NCBI GenBank assembly: GCA_026873275.1 | Contig: JANTUC010000002.1 | Location: 806,001-870,000, forward strand | Direction: 5' to 3' | Origin: Pseudopithomyces maydicus | Taxonomy: Eukaryota > Ascomycota > Dothideomycetes > Pleosporales > Didymosphaeriaceae | DNA length: 64,000 bases | Shown here: piece after piece, positions 21,765-33,088 of the stretch | Layout: the number at the start of each line of letters is the position of its first letter | Numbering within the stretch: the first letter of the stretch is position 1 | The notes under the pieces: generated by a model | What the model was told of the DNA's origin: nothing | What the model saw: only the letters and a program-made list of their open reading frames with translations | Databases searched by the model: none | Program-made: the position numbers and the translations under genes

Positions 21765-22460
21765 TTACGAGCGCTTAAGGTAAAGCAAGGGTTGGTGTGG
21801 AGCCGCGTACAACGCTGAGGGTGTAAAGAAGAAACAGAAGCGAAGATGGCGACGAAGATGGCGTTTTAAATATAATGTGCCAGATCAAATGAATGTAAGA
21901 ATCAAAGTGAAAGTGAAGATGAAGATGAAGATGAAGACAGAGAGATAGTAGTCCCACATACTGCGTGGCTATCACAGAAGCAAGGGTAATAGGTAGTAGC
22001 TATATTGCTTGAGGCCCACCGAATAAAGTCGGTGAAAATATGATCATGGCTACAGTCAGCTCGAAGATGCAGGTAAAGGAATTGCATGTGTAAGTTCATC
22101 GCTGCTCTGTGCAAATCAAGAGAAAGATTTCATCGGTTTCCTATCAGGTTGTGGTGTCTCAGTGCACTCCAAGAAACTAGTGGAAACGTGTATTGGTCTT
22201 GGTAAATCGATGGAATGCAGAAATCAAGGTGGTCAAAGTCGCAAACCGAATGGTGTGCACGTGTAGACAATGTCTCCAGGGCTCGAGCTGGAGATCTGTG
22301 TGGTCATGGTTTTGGTGCAGTTCAAGCTCAGACCCGCACCATCCCGAGGGTGTCCTAGCGCACTGTCGCCGAGCCCGGGTTGGGAAGAGAACCTCACAAA
22401 CTACACACCCATCGTCGAGCTCCCACCCGCATCAGCCCGCCATCTCCCCTCCTCCCCAAA
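21765..22460. other. Divergent intergenic region with GAAGAT-type microsatellite
   Basis: About 700 bp between divergent genes. A GAAGAT/GAAGTG-rich purine tract lies at roughly 21904-21937. No gene is seen; the ORF starting at 22193 has biased, low-complexity composition. Confidence 0.5.
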
Positions 22461-23271
22461 ATGTTCTCCAGCAGGGCCCTCACCAGCGCCGCGCGCATCG
22501 CGGCTCCTCGCACCCCAATTGCCGCCCGCGTCGCCGCAACCCGCGCCTACGCCCAGGCCGCTGCCCCGAGCAGCTCCAACACCAAGCCCCCCGTTGCGCT
22601 CTTTGGCATCGACGGCACCTACGCCAGCGCCCTGGTACGTCTCTCACCCGCTCAATTGGCCGTTTCCACCCTAGAGGGGATGCCAGACCGGCCCTCCCCG
22701 CCCGCAATGGCGCCCGCAGTGCACGGCTAACAATTTTTGTTCTGTGCAGTACACGGCCGCCGCGAAGACCAACGCCCTCGACTCTGCCGCCAAGTCCCTT
22801 GAGTCGCTCTCCGCCGTCTTCAAGAAGGATGCCAAGCTCTCGACCGTCCTCGCCGCCCCCACGCTCACCGTCTCGGACAAGCAGCAGATCATCGCTGAGC
22901 TCCAGAAGCACCTTGGACAGGACAAGGAGGGTGTCGTGAAGAACCTGCTTGAGACACTGGCACACAACAACAGGCTGGGTGCTCTGGAGGGTGTTGTTGA
23001 GAAGTTCAGCCAGCTGATGAGCGCATACCGGGGCGAGGTCGAGCTCACCGTCATCAGCGCCGCGCCGCTTGACAACCGCACCCTCAGCCGTCTCGAATCT
23101 GCCGTTACCAAGTCGCAATACGTCTCCCAGGGCCAGAAGCTCAGGGTCGTTTCCAAGGTCAACCCCGATATTCGTGGTGGACTCATCGTCGAGATTGGCG
23201 ACCGCACCATCGATCTGTCCGTCTCCGCCAAGATGGCCAAGATGAACAAGCTGCTCAAGGACACTTTGTAA
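22461..23271 (+). CDS. ATP5: ATP synthase subunit 5 (OSCP), mitochondrial
   Basis: Oligomycin-sensitivity-conferring protein, the peripheral-stalk subunit linking F1 to Fo in mitochondria. It has 231 aa in two exons (22461-22634 and 22750-23271) around a 115-bp intron. The presequence is MFSSRALTSAARIAAPRTPI. Family features include PPVALFGIDGTYASALYTAA at the start of the mature protein, the helical region EKFSQLMSAYRGEVELTVIS, and the conserved end RGGLIVEIGDRTIDLSVSAK. The frame is intact. Confidence 0.95.
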
Positions 23272-23746
23272 ATATAATACACGGCATTTTGCAGGGGTTG
23301 TGTGGTGATGGTTTGGTCGAGGAACGATGATTGTGTATTCTAGCTAGACAAGGCACTGTGCGGAAAATCTGATCTACTTTGTCAACTGACCATGATTGTT
23401 ACAAAAGCCGTAGAGCGTATCATGAAATTACGAATGTCGAGCATCGGAAAACGCCATGGTATTGCTGAATGAAATTCACCGATTATGAGGTCACTATCTA
23501 ATCAGGGCGCTTTTTGAGTCCGTTGGAATATGCGTCTCAGAATGCCAGAATCTCTCAGATCCATGTATGGGGGCTTTACCCCTCCCCTCCCTCCCTCCCT
23601 CTCCCGAAGGTAAGATCTTGATCGCCGCACGCGTATCACAAGCCCACCCATTCTACCGTCCTTGGTCTCTCTCCATCTGCGGCCTTGCGCACACCGATCC
23701 GTGCCGAACCACGATTTCCAGCGCTGTCCTTGCATCCGCATCAGAA
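23272..23746. other. Intergenic region between convergent genes
   Basis: About 475 bp with a C/T-rich stretch at 23578-23605. No gene was found. Confidence 0.5.
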
Positions 23747-25307
23747 CTACTCGTAAGGAACAGGGTTCTTGCTAATGTACAGTCCACAAATGGGACAGAT
23801 CGGGTGTTTGTGGGTCTTGTCGTATGCTTCGTCCAACGCATCTGAGTAGCACTTGTGGCAGACAACATGCAGACATTGCGTCAAGCGTGCCTTGGTAGGA
23901 GCATTTCTACAGAAAGCACACATGAGGCCAGTATTTAGGGACCTAAATTTACTAGGACCAGCCACACCTGAGGAGTCGGCAGTATTGTCTTCTGAGGCAG
24001 CACCAGAGCCGGCTGTCTTCTTGGAAGTAACGGCAGGCGACGGCTCTTTACGCGTCTGCTTGTTTAAATTGTCTCCAAGAAATGGTTTCCGGTGAAAAGG
24101 TAGGGCCTTTTGGGTGTTCTTGCTGACATCTACAATGCCTTCTCCGACAGGTAGAGATTTAGTCGCGCTCAACACACCAACACGGGTTTCCTCTACTCCT
24201 GTCTCGCTTGTACGTGCTTGTATACCCCCACAGTTTGAATCCAGCGGAAAATTTGACTTTGGTGTATCCAAACCAGTCTGTTCCCGAAGCGCCCCATAGT
24301 ATTCGTCCAGAGACTGCTGTACACTGTACACGAAGCCCGCCAGTTGCAATTGAAGCCCGCGGTTGTTGCTCTCCAGCTCAGAGGCATCTGGGGCGAGAGA
24401 CACATACTGCTGCATTTCCTTCAAAAATTTCGATTGCAGAGCTAGTTTCCTTGATTGCTGCGATATCGTGATGTCGGCAGCCATTGCACCAACCATTTGA
24501 GAGTTCCTGTGCCAATGTGGAGCCCGATCTTCGTTACCAACGCTGATTGTATCTTCGCTGTGGGCGTCGCTGTGCGATCGAGAGGACGACACCATGTCCG
24601 AACAGATGACTTGGCTGGGAACGGTCAAAAGGGTAGTAGAAACTGTTGCGTTTTCTGAGCCATGTTCCGTGTGAACCTCGCCGTGAGATCGAGGGGAAGA
24701 TGCCATGTCCGAACAGATGGCTTGGCTAGGAACGGTCAATAGCGTAGTAGAAAATGTTGTGTTGTCTGGCCCACGTTCCGTGTTATCTTGCACCGAATCA
24801 TCATCTTTAGTCTTGATCCCACGTGCTGGAGCAATGCCTCGTTCCTCCATGAATTCTTCCAAATCTTGCCAATTCTCCATCTCCACCAATTCACCTTTGG
24901 AGATTTTCACCTCGATGGGGTACAAAAGTGTTGTGATATCTTCCTTTGTGAGATCATCTAGTGTGTAGATGCGAGGGTCTTTGTTCTTGATGTGCCAATC
25001 TTTAGGCATGTTTTCTTCAAAGAAGTAGTAGTGTTCAGGAATAAGATGCCAAAGTTGGGTCGTATCCTTGGTCGCATCCCGAGTGAACCGCTTTACCTTG
25101 GGCTTCTTCTTCTCCGACCTAGCTGGTTCTTGGGAGACATCTGAATCGTCTTCAGAGTCTACAACAAGAGGGCGTGGACGTTTCACGAATGTCCTGCCAC
25201 TCTGCAAACCATGTCAACATAAGCACATAATACCACAGGTAGATGATGCCTACACCGGTAACATTCGCACCGGCGCGTTTAGCGACCGGGTCTTTGTCGG
25301 AGACCAT
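23747..25307 (-). CDS. RING-finger protein with an internal duplication
   Basis: A 502-aa protein with a C-terminal RING-type zinc finger (CAFCRNAPTKARLTQCLHVV then CHKC..CPIC), so probably an E3 ubiquitin ligase or a RING-containing nuclear factor. The N-terminus is acidic then basic (VVDSEDDSDVSQEP, EKKKPKVKRF), and a helical segment lies mid-protein (SRKLALQSKFLKEMQQYVSL). Two exons: exon 1 is 25307-25254 (MVSDKDPVAKRAGANVTG) and exon 2 is 25201-23747, with a 52-bp intron (gtaggc..tttgcag). A 37-aa segment (STTLLTVPSQAICSDMASS..) is present twice in tandem in the middle. Substrate and pathway cannot be told. Confidence 0.78.
24555..24800 (-). repeat. Tandem 111-bp coding duplication inside the RING gene
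   Basis: Two adjacent copies offset by exactly 111 bp (for example ccatgtccgaacagatg at 24592 and 24703), each encoding a 37-aa Ser/Thr-rich unit. The copies differ at scattered bases, including third positions, so the duplication is not brand new. The frame is kept. Confidence 0.85.
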
Positions 25308-25747
25308 GGTGTCCCTGCTATTGCTTTGACTTGGCCGTAAATATAATGAAAAATTTTGCATAGAAGCTGGCAATTCCCAAATGTAGCCATCACGTACCTG
25401 GAGCCGCCAGGTGGAGGAGCGGACTGGAACACCCGCGCTCTAATGCGGTGATCGCACTTCGGATACCTAACTTGCAACTAAAGGGCGATAGAAGCTGAGC
25501 TTGAAAATATTGGAATTTGAATGTGGGTTGGTTGCGTGAAGTGCAAAGGTTGTGTTGTCAATTTATATTGTTTGTGTTCAACCTTAACGCCCCTGCCAAA
25601 ACTGGACGGCTGGGTGGTTCCTTCCCCAACTGTCTCGGTGCACGTCACCTGATAAAATCCATTGGAAGGTTGCTCGAACAACAAACGATATAGTGGACAG
25701 ATTTTTACTGGTCGTTCGCGTGCATAGACATTCCAAGCAGGATGCCG
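25308..25747. other. Intergenic region, no gene seen
   Basis: About 440 bp between the RING gene start and the 3' end of BTN1, both on the minus strand. It is expected to hold the RING gene promoter. Confidence 0.5.
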
Positions 25748-27463
25748 TCACTGCGGCTTGCAGTAATCTCGTCCATGGGCAACCTGCCATTTACACAACC
25801 ACACCTCGAAAGCCATGCTAACGAATCCAGCAATGCATATACCACCCGAATCGCTCACACTTGTCGCACCCAGACTGAACTCACGATCTTCTCTGGGCAC
25901 GTTGTCCGTAATCTCCGCAAACGTTGAAACATAGACGAGGCCACCGAGAAGTCCCTCCCAAAAGATGATAAAACATACCACATAAAAGTTTGGAAGGAAG
26001 TCAAACATGGCTGTATAGAACAAATTAATAAGACCTGTCTCCACACAGAAATACGACGTTGCTTACCGTGTAAAGTAAGAAGAATCAAATTACCAACCTG
26101 CAGGAGAGACGGCAGGTAAAGATTGTGAATTCTGACGAACGGTGTCGAGGAGCGAGATATAAAAACGCCGAATTGATAGATAGCGCCGTAGGTGGAGTAG
26201 AATGACCGGTATTCGTCAAAAGGGCTAGATTCGAGAGGGAAGAGTAGATTGGGTGCAACGCCTTGGTTTATTGTGTATTCCGCAATATATACTAATAGGA
26301 GGGGAAGCATACTGATACGTCTTAGTTTAATTCGCTGTATGGCTCTACGTGATGGCAGAAAAACGTACTATGGAATGAACAAGCCTCTGGCTCGCTTGAG
26401 GTTGGCTTTGAAGCCTAGTATTACTGAGGGCAGACTTTTACTACTGTTGGCTGATGCAAAGCTGCGGCCGGAGACCGAGTGCATCGAAGACGCTAATAGG
26501 TGTTCATGCTCTGGACGTGGCTGTATTTCCTCGTCGTGTTCAAAGTTATCTTCCTCCTGGACCTCTTCGTATCCTTCCTGGTTGGCCGGTGAAAAGCGTA
26601 GGGGACCGCGAGGAAGTATAGCGAAGAAGCTTAGTAGCATTATGGCAGGCAAGAAAGAGAAGATCAACAAAGCATTTCGAGGGTTGACATGGAAGCTAGT
26701 GGTAAGGATAGCATAAGCTCCAGCGCCAACAAGACCGGCTCTGTGAGGAGAGGTCGGGCGTCAGCATCAGATTGCAAGGGTACAGAGGGTAAGGCTTACC
26801 CTCCAGTCCCGCTGCCCCAGCTTGCGAGAGCAAAGTGTCCGTAGTAGTGTGTGAGACCAAGGAAACTGAGCTCTCCTCCTCCGCTGCTTAAACTAGCCAG
26901 CATAACGCCACACATCTTGATGGCGATGGTTCTAGAATCGTGCAACTGGGGTGTCAGGGCAATGACAAGCATGCCAGATGCCGATAGAGCGCAAAATATG
27001 GGTATTCTGAGACTGTAGGGAATTTTGTGAATGAAGTATGGCGCGCATAGCTTGGTGACAAAAGAGGGGATCACATCGGCCAGAAGCACCACGCCCTTGG
27101 GGACATTGAAGCCTACGAGATCAAGGGCTGCGGATAGGATGATTACATATAGAACCTAAGCGGGGTGGGATCAGTGAGGTGCTGTGGGAGGCTGCAGTTG
27201 GCGGCGACTCGAGGCGACTAGACGAGACAGATGAGATAGCACGCACATTGTTTATGAGACCTGGACAGGGTGAGCGCGGGTTGTGTAGTTTTTGCACAGC
27301 ACAGCACAGCACGGCACAAACACAGCACAGTACAATGCAGGCTATTCCACGTACCGAACAGCCAGAAGGCAGCGCACACGCGAGGATCGGCGCCCTGAAA
27401 GACGGTCTTAAAACGCGCCCAGTAGACCTCACGAGAGGCAGTTCCAGGCATGGGGAGAGGCAT
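25748..27463 (-). CDS. BTN1: Battenin (CLN3 family) vacuolar membrane protein
   Basis: Orthologue of yeast Btn1 and human CLN3, a multi-spanning vacuolar/lysosomal protein involved in pH and basic amino-acid homeostasis. Six exons: 27463-27355, 27260-27247, 27155-26800, 26740-26369, 26311-26067 and 26010-25748, giving 452 aa with all phases consistent. Exon 2 is a 14-nt micro-exon that completes Gly and adds LINN. Family blocks include GADPRVCAAFWLFGLINNVL, SSGGGELSFLGLTHYYGHF, CFIIFWEGLLGGLVYVSTFA and the end EFSLGATSVSDSGGICIAGF. A polar Glu/Ser loop sits between TM regions in exon 4. Intron 1 (27261-27354) is rich in CAGCA repeats. The start could also be the in-frame Met at 27451. Confidence 0.92.
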
Positions 27464-28206
27464 GGACAGAGTGGCAGCGCTGTGCTGTCTGCATGGCACA
27501 CGTCGATGGCTGGCTGCAGGTGTGTGCGTCGGGGGAGGGTGCCAGGTGACGGGACGAGAGAGGCCGTGCGGCGTTCTGGAGCCGTGGACCCCTGCATAGA
27601 GCCTCACCGACGGGGCTTGACGAATGGCACACTGAAAAAGCGGTCGGAGCAGGGCCAGACGATGATTAGCCACCACGCAGTGCATGCAGACGACGCTCAG
27701 GGACGGCGAGTGTTGGGACGGGTGCCTGGCCGGGCATGCGCTCGTCGACGGCTGCTGGCCAGGGGCAGGTGGTGGGCACCAGACGGGATGCCCAGGTGCA
27801 GGTGGTGTGCTGTGCATGTGATCTGGCAGCCATGGCAGGAACAAGCCGTTGCTTGCGGCAGGCACGACCCGATCGGGATGGTAGCGAGTTGTGGGGATCT
27901 CTGACAAGGATGCAGGACCCGCTGGCGGTGTGGTGTGGGCGCTGGTCCAAAGGCTCCACATTCGCGCCATGGCACCAATGCAAGTGTAGCTGTGGGCTCT
28001 GCCTCCTCCTCGCCGCTTTGCTTTCCTTTCCCAGTCCTCAGCAGAAGGTAATTGCTCAGCGGCGCCTCTCGACAGCCCGTCACCACCATGACCACGCAGC
28101 TGTCTTTGTACTACTAGCCTCATACCCTCCGCTTTTCCCTGCCAATTTTGCCCTCTCGCGAAAACCTCACCGCCCACCGACCGCGCGCGAGAATATACCA
28201 TATACC
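27464..28206. other. Divergent intergenic region, BTN1 / RXT3
   Basis: About 740 bp, GC-rich, between divergent start codons. Long overlapping ORFs occur on both strands but are Pro/Ala/Arg/His-rich, lack family motifs and are explained by base composition. Confidence 0.55.
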
Positions 28207-31200
28207 ATGGATGCTCGCCAGCCGCACCCTTTCTCCCAGCGTCCCCCGGCCCATGGCCAGAGCAACCATCCGCCGCCCTCCCCGCCGCGTCACTCCAACC
28301 CTCCACCGCACTTTGGCGGCTATACCCCGGCGACCTCACAGCCACAGCCACAGCCGCCAGTACATATGCCTTTCTCCGCCGACCCATATCCCTCTGCGCG
28401 ACGCGATCCCTTCTTTCCTCAGGCCGCTGCACAGCACGTCCACCATGTGTCGCCGCCAGAACACGCGCCTCCAGGCGACAGACAATTTGGGTGGGGAGGA
28501 ACAGGTACGCTGGACTCTTCTCTTAAAACATTGGGTACGCTCCCGCACGAGCCATTGCTGTATCGGATCCTGTGGCTTGTCTGAGACAGTCTTTGGGCTC
28601 GTTGCATGGGCGCCGGGCGGACAAGCAGCAGACCTGGAATATACCGCCTTTGGAGACCTCTGGTCCGGAAACACGGACGCGGTAGCTGTTCAGAGAGACA
28701 GCTGCTCTGTCCCGTGGTTGCGCCAGCAAACTACGTCCATGTCTTGGTCTGCTGCCGCCTTGGATTGCAAAATCCATACCCATCATTCACTTAGCTGGCA
28801 CGCTAAGCGAGCTTTCCCCTGTCGCCCGACGTATGCTCTAAACCGTTTTGAACTGCATTGACGATCATGCTTTAGCGCGACTCCATGCTGGTCCTGTCTC
28901 CCATCACCACAACGTACCTCCTCCACCGCCATCAATGAGCTCGTCGCATACCGCTTCGAACCAGTCGCCGTACCCCTACGACGGCCCGCGCAGACGTTCC
29001 ATAGGCGGCGCAAGCTCTTACGGAGGCAAGACTCCATCTCATCACGTCGCTTGTGTTCGAGACCAGCTAACCTGCCATAGCTCCATCCCATGAACCTCCG
29101 CCTCCACCTCCGTCTTTCGCACGACCGCATATGCCGCCTCCATCGTCGCCCCAGCAACAACATTCACAGAGCCATGCGCCACAGCCGCCGCGCGCCCCCT
29201 ACGGTTCGCTGCTTGGGGGCAATCGGGAGCTCCCTGGGCTAGGCCAGCCGCATAGACCTGGGAGCAGCATGTCCATCTCATCTCTGATCGGTGGCGGTGA
29301 CACCGGTGCGTCCAACAAAACGTCACAATCGCATCCATCACCCCCTACAAATGCGCCATCGGCGAACAGTCACAGCATGCAACCCCTTCGCCGAGACACG
29401 GTGCTTCGTCGGCCGCCAGACCAGACTTCCAGCCTTTTCGACGTCAACCTTCTCCCGAAAGGCACATGTACGGAAACAACGCTTCGAGGCCACAAGATGG
29501 TCACGTCTATGCCGCTGGTTCGCCTCCGCGACCGTACAACAACAACACTCAGGGTTCACCAGAACAGGGTCGTCCCACACTTCCGCATTCGTCGCAGCCC
29601 TATAAACCGATGATATTTCAGGCCCAACGCCAGCATCCATCCTCGTTGAATGAAATGCACTCAAGAGAGCAGCGACAGAATCCCGTAACAGTGCCCCCTC
29701 GCCCGAATAGTCAGCCAAGTGGACCTGGGGTGTCAGAGCAGCAATCTGGATCGGGTTATGACGGATTTGGTCAGAGGCGTCCCCTGCATGGGCCTGTAGA
29801 GGAGAGACGTCGGACGCTTGGAGAGTCTCATCATTCGCGACCGAATGCCGCAGAGTTGCTTGGGCTTGGTGCTTCGGACTCATCTGACAGAGACCGCCCA
29901 TCCACGGTTCAACCTATTTCGCAGTCTGCATTCGGTCCGCCCGGTGGTCCTCGAGGAGCTCTGGGAGCCCAACCTCCGCGCAGTTTGTGGCGCCATACCT
30001 TACCTGAAGAGCCTACCAGAGAAATAACAGAGGGTAGAAGAGAGGAGCCACATGGGATTTTCCGTGGATATGGGGGGTATTCTGCACCACCACAAGGTCC
30101 TTCACCTTACGGTGGCCCGGGCCCTGGTCCGGGCCCGGAGGACATGGTGCGTGGACGCAGCCTCGATCATCTGAGTCACAGAGTCGTGGAACAATATCAT
30201 GCACCGCCGACCTCTGATCCTGCATCGACCGATAGACATAAGTCAGAACAATTATCCCGATCACTGTCTTCAGGTGGAGTATATATGGGTCGTTCGATGT
30301 CTGATCAGCATAACAAGTCATTCTTAGCGTTTGGCCCTGACGCAAACAGACGTACTGGCAGGGCATCCCCGCTTCCTCAAGCTGTACAAGGGGCTCAGGC
30401 GCAACCACTTTCAGTCGGCAAAGATCCGCACGTTAAGAGCGAGTTTGGACGTATGTTCTCTGGCCTAGGAGGTCTAGGTAGTACAACGCCGTCGAGAGGA
30501 AGCCCGATGCCTCAGAGTGCGCAAGAGTCGATTCCACCAGGGATGGATCTTGGTGAGCATCTCCGACTTCAGAGAGTCAATTCACAAAATGGAAGAAAAC
30601 CGAAACGAGTCAAAGATGAAGAAGTTTTTGATGATGAAACCAATGACGGACGGGCAACCCCATTTGGGATGCGAAACAAGCGTAGCAAGAACACACACCA
30701 CCACCACCATCATGCGCATGCCCACCAGTTAGTTACCCCACGCTCTCTTTGCATTACAAGAAACTGACAGGTTGACAGCCATCATCACCATCACAAGGGG
30801 GACGAAGAAATCCCTTCTTCAATCAATGGAACCCACAACGTGCCCCATCACCATCACCATTACCACGGGACATCACACCATCACCACCATGCACCGAGAC
30901 CTTTGCAAGCGTCGCCACCATCCCCACTTCCGGCTGCGAAAGTCTTCCCCATACAGCACATCCTGGATGAAGCAGCCCAGTACCCCCGTAAGCATCTTGG
31001 CAGTCAATTATATGCAACAAGCACCGAACTACCCAAGCCCAACTCGTCGTTAGACGACCAGTTCGGCTATGCTTCAAGACCAAAGGAACTTCCACGATTC
31101 ATGATCAACCCGATCAACTGCACATATACCATCAGGGTCCCGCGTTTCTACCTCAAACCACGGCAGAGGCAACAAATGGTGCTGCAGCGTCATCTGTGGG

Positions 31201-31673
31201 GCGCGCGTGTATATCGTGACGACTCGGACCCTGTCGCGGCTGCGATACATTCTGGATGGATCCGAGGCGAGTGGGACGAGACGGTGGACATCAAAATGTT
31301 GGATCCTCGCTTATCACAGCCTAACGATCCGGCGGACGCGCAGGATACGCTTACCAAAGTCCCTGCTGCCCCGGTGGTTCCACCGGCCGACATGGATCTG
31401 CAAATCGAACTTCTGATATTACCAAAGCTCGACGAGTACGTGGGGACAACGGAGTATGGAATCTCTAGCCATAAAAGCTCCCAGCCCGGCGGACTGAGCT
31501 TCATGATCAACAAGATCCGGTGGGTGGATGACGGTATGGGAGGTCGTGGGCAAGAGAGGACAGCAGCAGCGTTGAAGCGGCGGTTAGACGCGAGCGCTGC
31601 GCTGCTGTCGCTGAAGAATGGCGGAGACGAAGGGTTCAGGGCAGTGAATGGAACGACGAAGTTGTTTGCATGA
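28207..31673 (+). CDS. RXT3: Rxt3-family subunit of the Rpd3L histone deacetylase complex, one frameshift
   Basis: Large (~996 aa) protein whose C-terminal ~170 residues match the Rxt3 domain (LQRHLWGARVYRDDSDPVAA, AIHSGWIRGEWDETVDIKML), placing it in the Rpd3L deacetylase complex in the nucleus. The N-terminal two thirds is Pro/Gln/Gly/Ser-rich and disordered, ending in a basic region (GRKPKRVKDEE) and poly-His tracts. Exons: 28207-28504, 28876-29025, 29081-30727 and 30779-31673. Intron 1 is unusually long (371 bp); intron 2 (29026-29080) appears to use a GC donor (GAG|gcaaga); intron 3 splits the poly-His region. A -1 shift near 29379-29386 moves the frame from ANSHSMQ to TPSPRHGASSAARPD; one added base gives 997 codons. 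Confidence 0.85.
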
Positions 31674-33088
31674 AAGCATGCAAGCAAGAAGGTCGGATGA
31701 TGGGCCAGGCGAAGAGTAAGGTCGGAGTAGGGCTCGGAGCATCATTGTTGTACAGTGCAAGCGTCGCTTCCCGTATTGCTATATACCCACAGTGTTACGA
31801 CAGGTCTGTCCTTGTCAGCGGTCGTGTTAGATAGTTTGTTCATATCAAGCCCCCGGAAATAAGAGAAATGAGATGAATGAGAGAACAGCTGCCCCGGAGT
31901 GCTCCCAAACAGCAGGTAGGGGTCATGGTTGGCTTAGCGACCCGGTGCTTTTCCCCCTCTGATAAGGAAATTGTGTGTTGTGACCGCCCGCAGCCAAGTC
32001 GCACCCACCCACCCACCTACCGCGACAAGCAGGTACGCTTCCTCCCGCTACCTCTTTTCAGAACCGCGCATTGCGTCTTCGTAACCCGACACTGCGCCCC
32101 TGCCCAGGTTCGCGCGCGGTTTGTTTGCACCTCGATAGTACTCGAAGGGCCGTCCCCTGCCCACACCACACCCGTCGTACCCCGCAATCACCCGGCCGGG
32201 AATCTCCAGCAACCACAATCACGACGGCGACGACCGCTGAGACCCGCCGTACAGCAAGGCCACGCAAACCATCGACATGGCACGGGTTAGGAACTACTCC
32301 ATCTCGACGGTAAGTGCAGTTTTCATCATCCACCCCTTGGCGCCCTCTCTCTGGATCCCCGACACGAGCGTTCCGTCCAACTCTGGCAACATGGGCCGCG
32401 GCGTCCCGGCAATCGGCGAGGCGAGGCGAGGCGAGGCAGGGCTCTGCGGCTGTAAATGACGTGGAGCCGGCCGGGCTCAACGCACCTTGGACAGATGGTG
32501 CATGTCACGGATGCGGTTTTTTATGTGGCAGAAGCACACGACCACACGACCGCGCAAATCTTTCAGGCCCGCGCCGACCCTAGGCTTCCATTGCGCCACT
32601 CTGCAGCTCTAGCTCTGTAACTGCATCCTATGCAGCTCGGCCACGGTCAGCAGTGAGCTAGGTTTGCCCGTTCCTGAACAGATCAACTGCCAGCGGCATC
32701 CGTCCACCCGCTGCACGCATACCGATCAAACGGCGCACCGTCGTTTGAAGCCAACCAGCACGCTGGAGGTTGCGCTGTCGTGATTGCCGCACTGCTCTAG
32801 CACGCCGTCTTAAGCCTGTTCGGATGCTTTAGAGTCTAAAATACAAAGCGCGGTCCAAATGCGGGGAATCTTCAGACCCAAGCTTCACTTTCTCTCGCTT
32901 CTGATCTCACAGCCCGCCGACCTCACCTCCGCCGACACCTTCCCCTCCCCTGCCGCTCTCCGGAAATTTCTTGGCCCATAATCCGATCCACCCTGCTGCC
33001 TGGCCCCTAGTACACACACTGCCTGCCCATCTGCACTGCCCAATTGCGCCCCTTCACGGCATTGGATTGGAACTGCCCGCTGCCCATC
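31674..33088. other. Intergenic region and probable 5' leader of the PFK2/FBPase2 gene
   Basis: About 1.4 kb. It holds the RXT3 3' UTR, a C/T-rich promoter region and a probable leader. At 32277 an ATG in good context (gacATGG) opens MARVRNYSIST directly before a consensus donor (gtaagt at 32310). Taken with the acceptor ctcacag near 32910, this suggests an upstream exon or short uORF rather than a separate gene. Confidence 0.4.

Noticed and set aside
27218..28432. 404-codon minus-strand ORF between BTN1 and RXT3
   Set aside because: Only its last part coincides with BTN1 exon 1; the rest is GC-rich, Pro/Arg/His-rich and covers the promoter and the first RXT3 exons.
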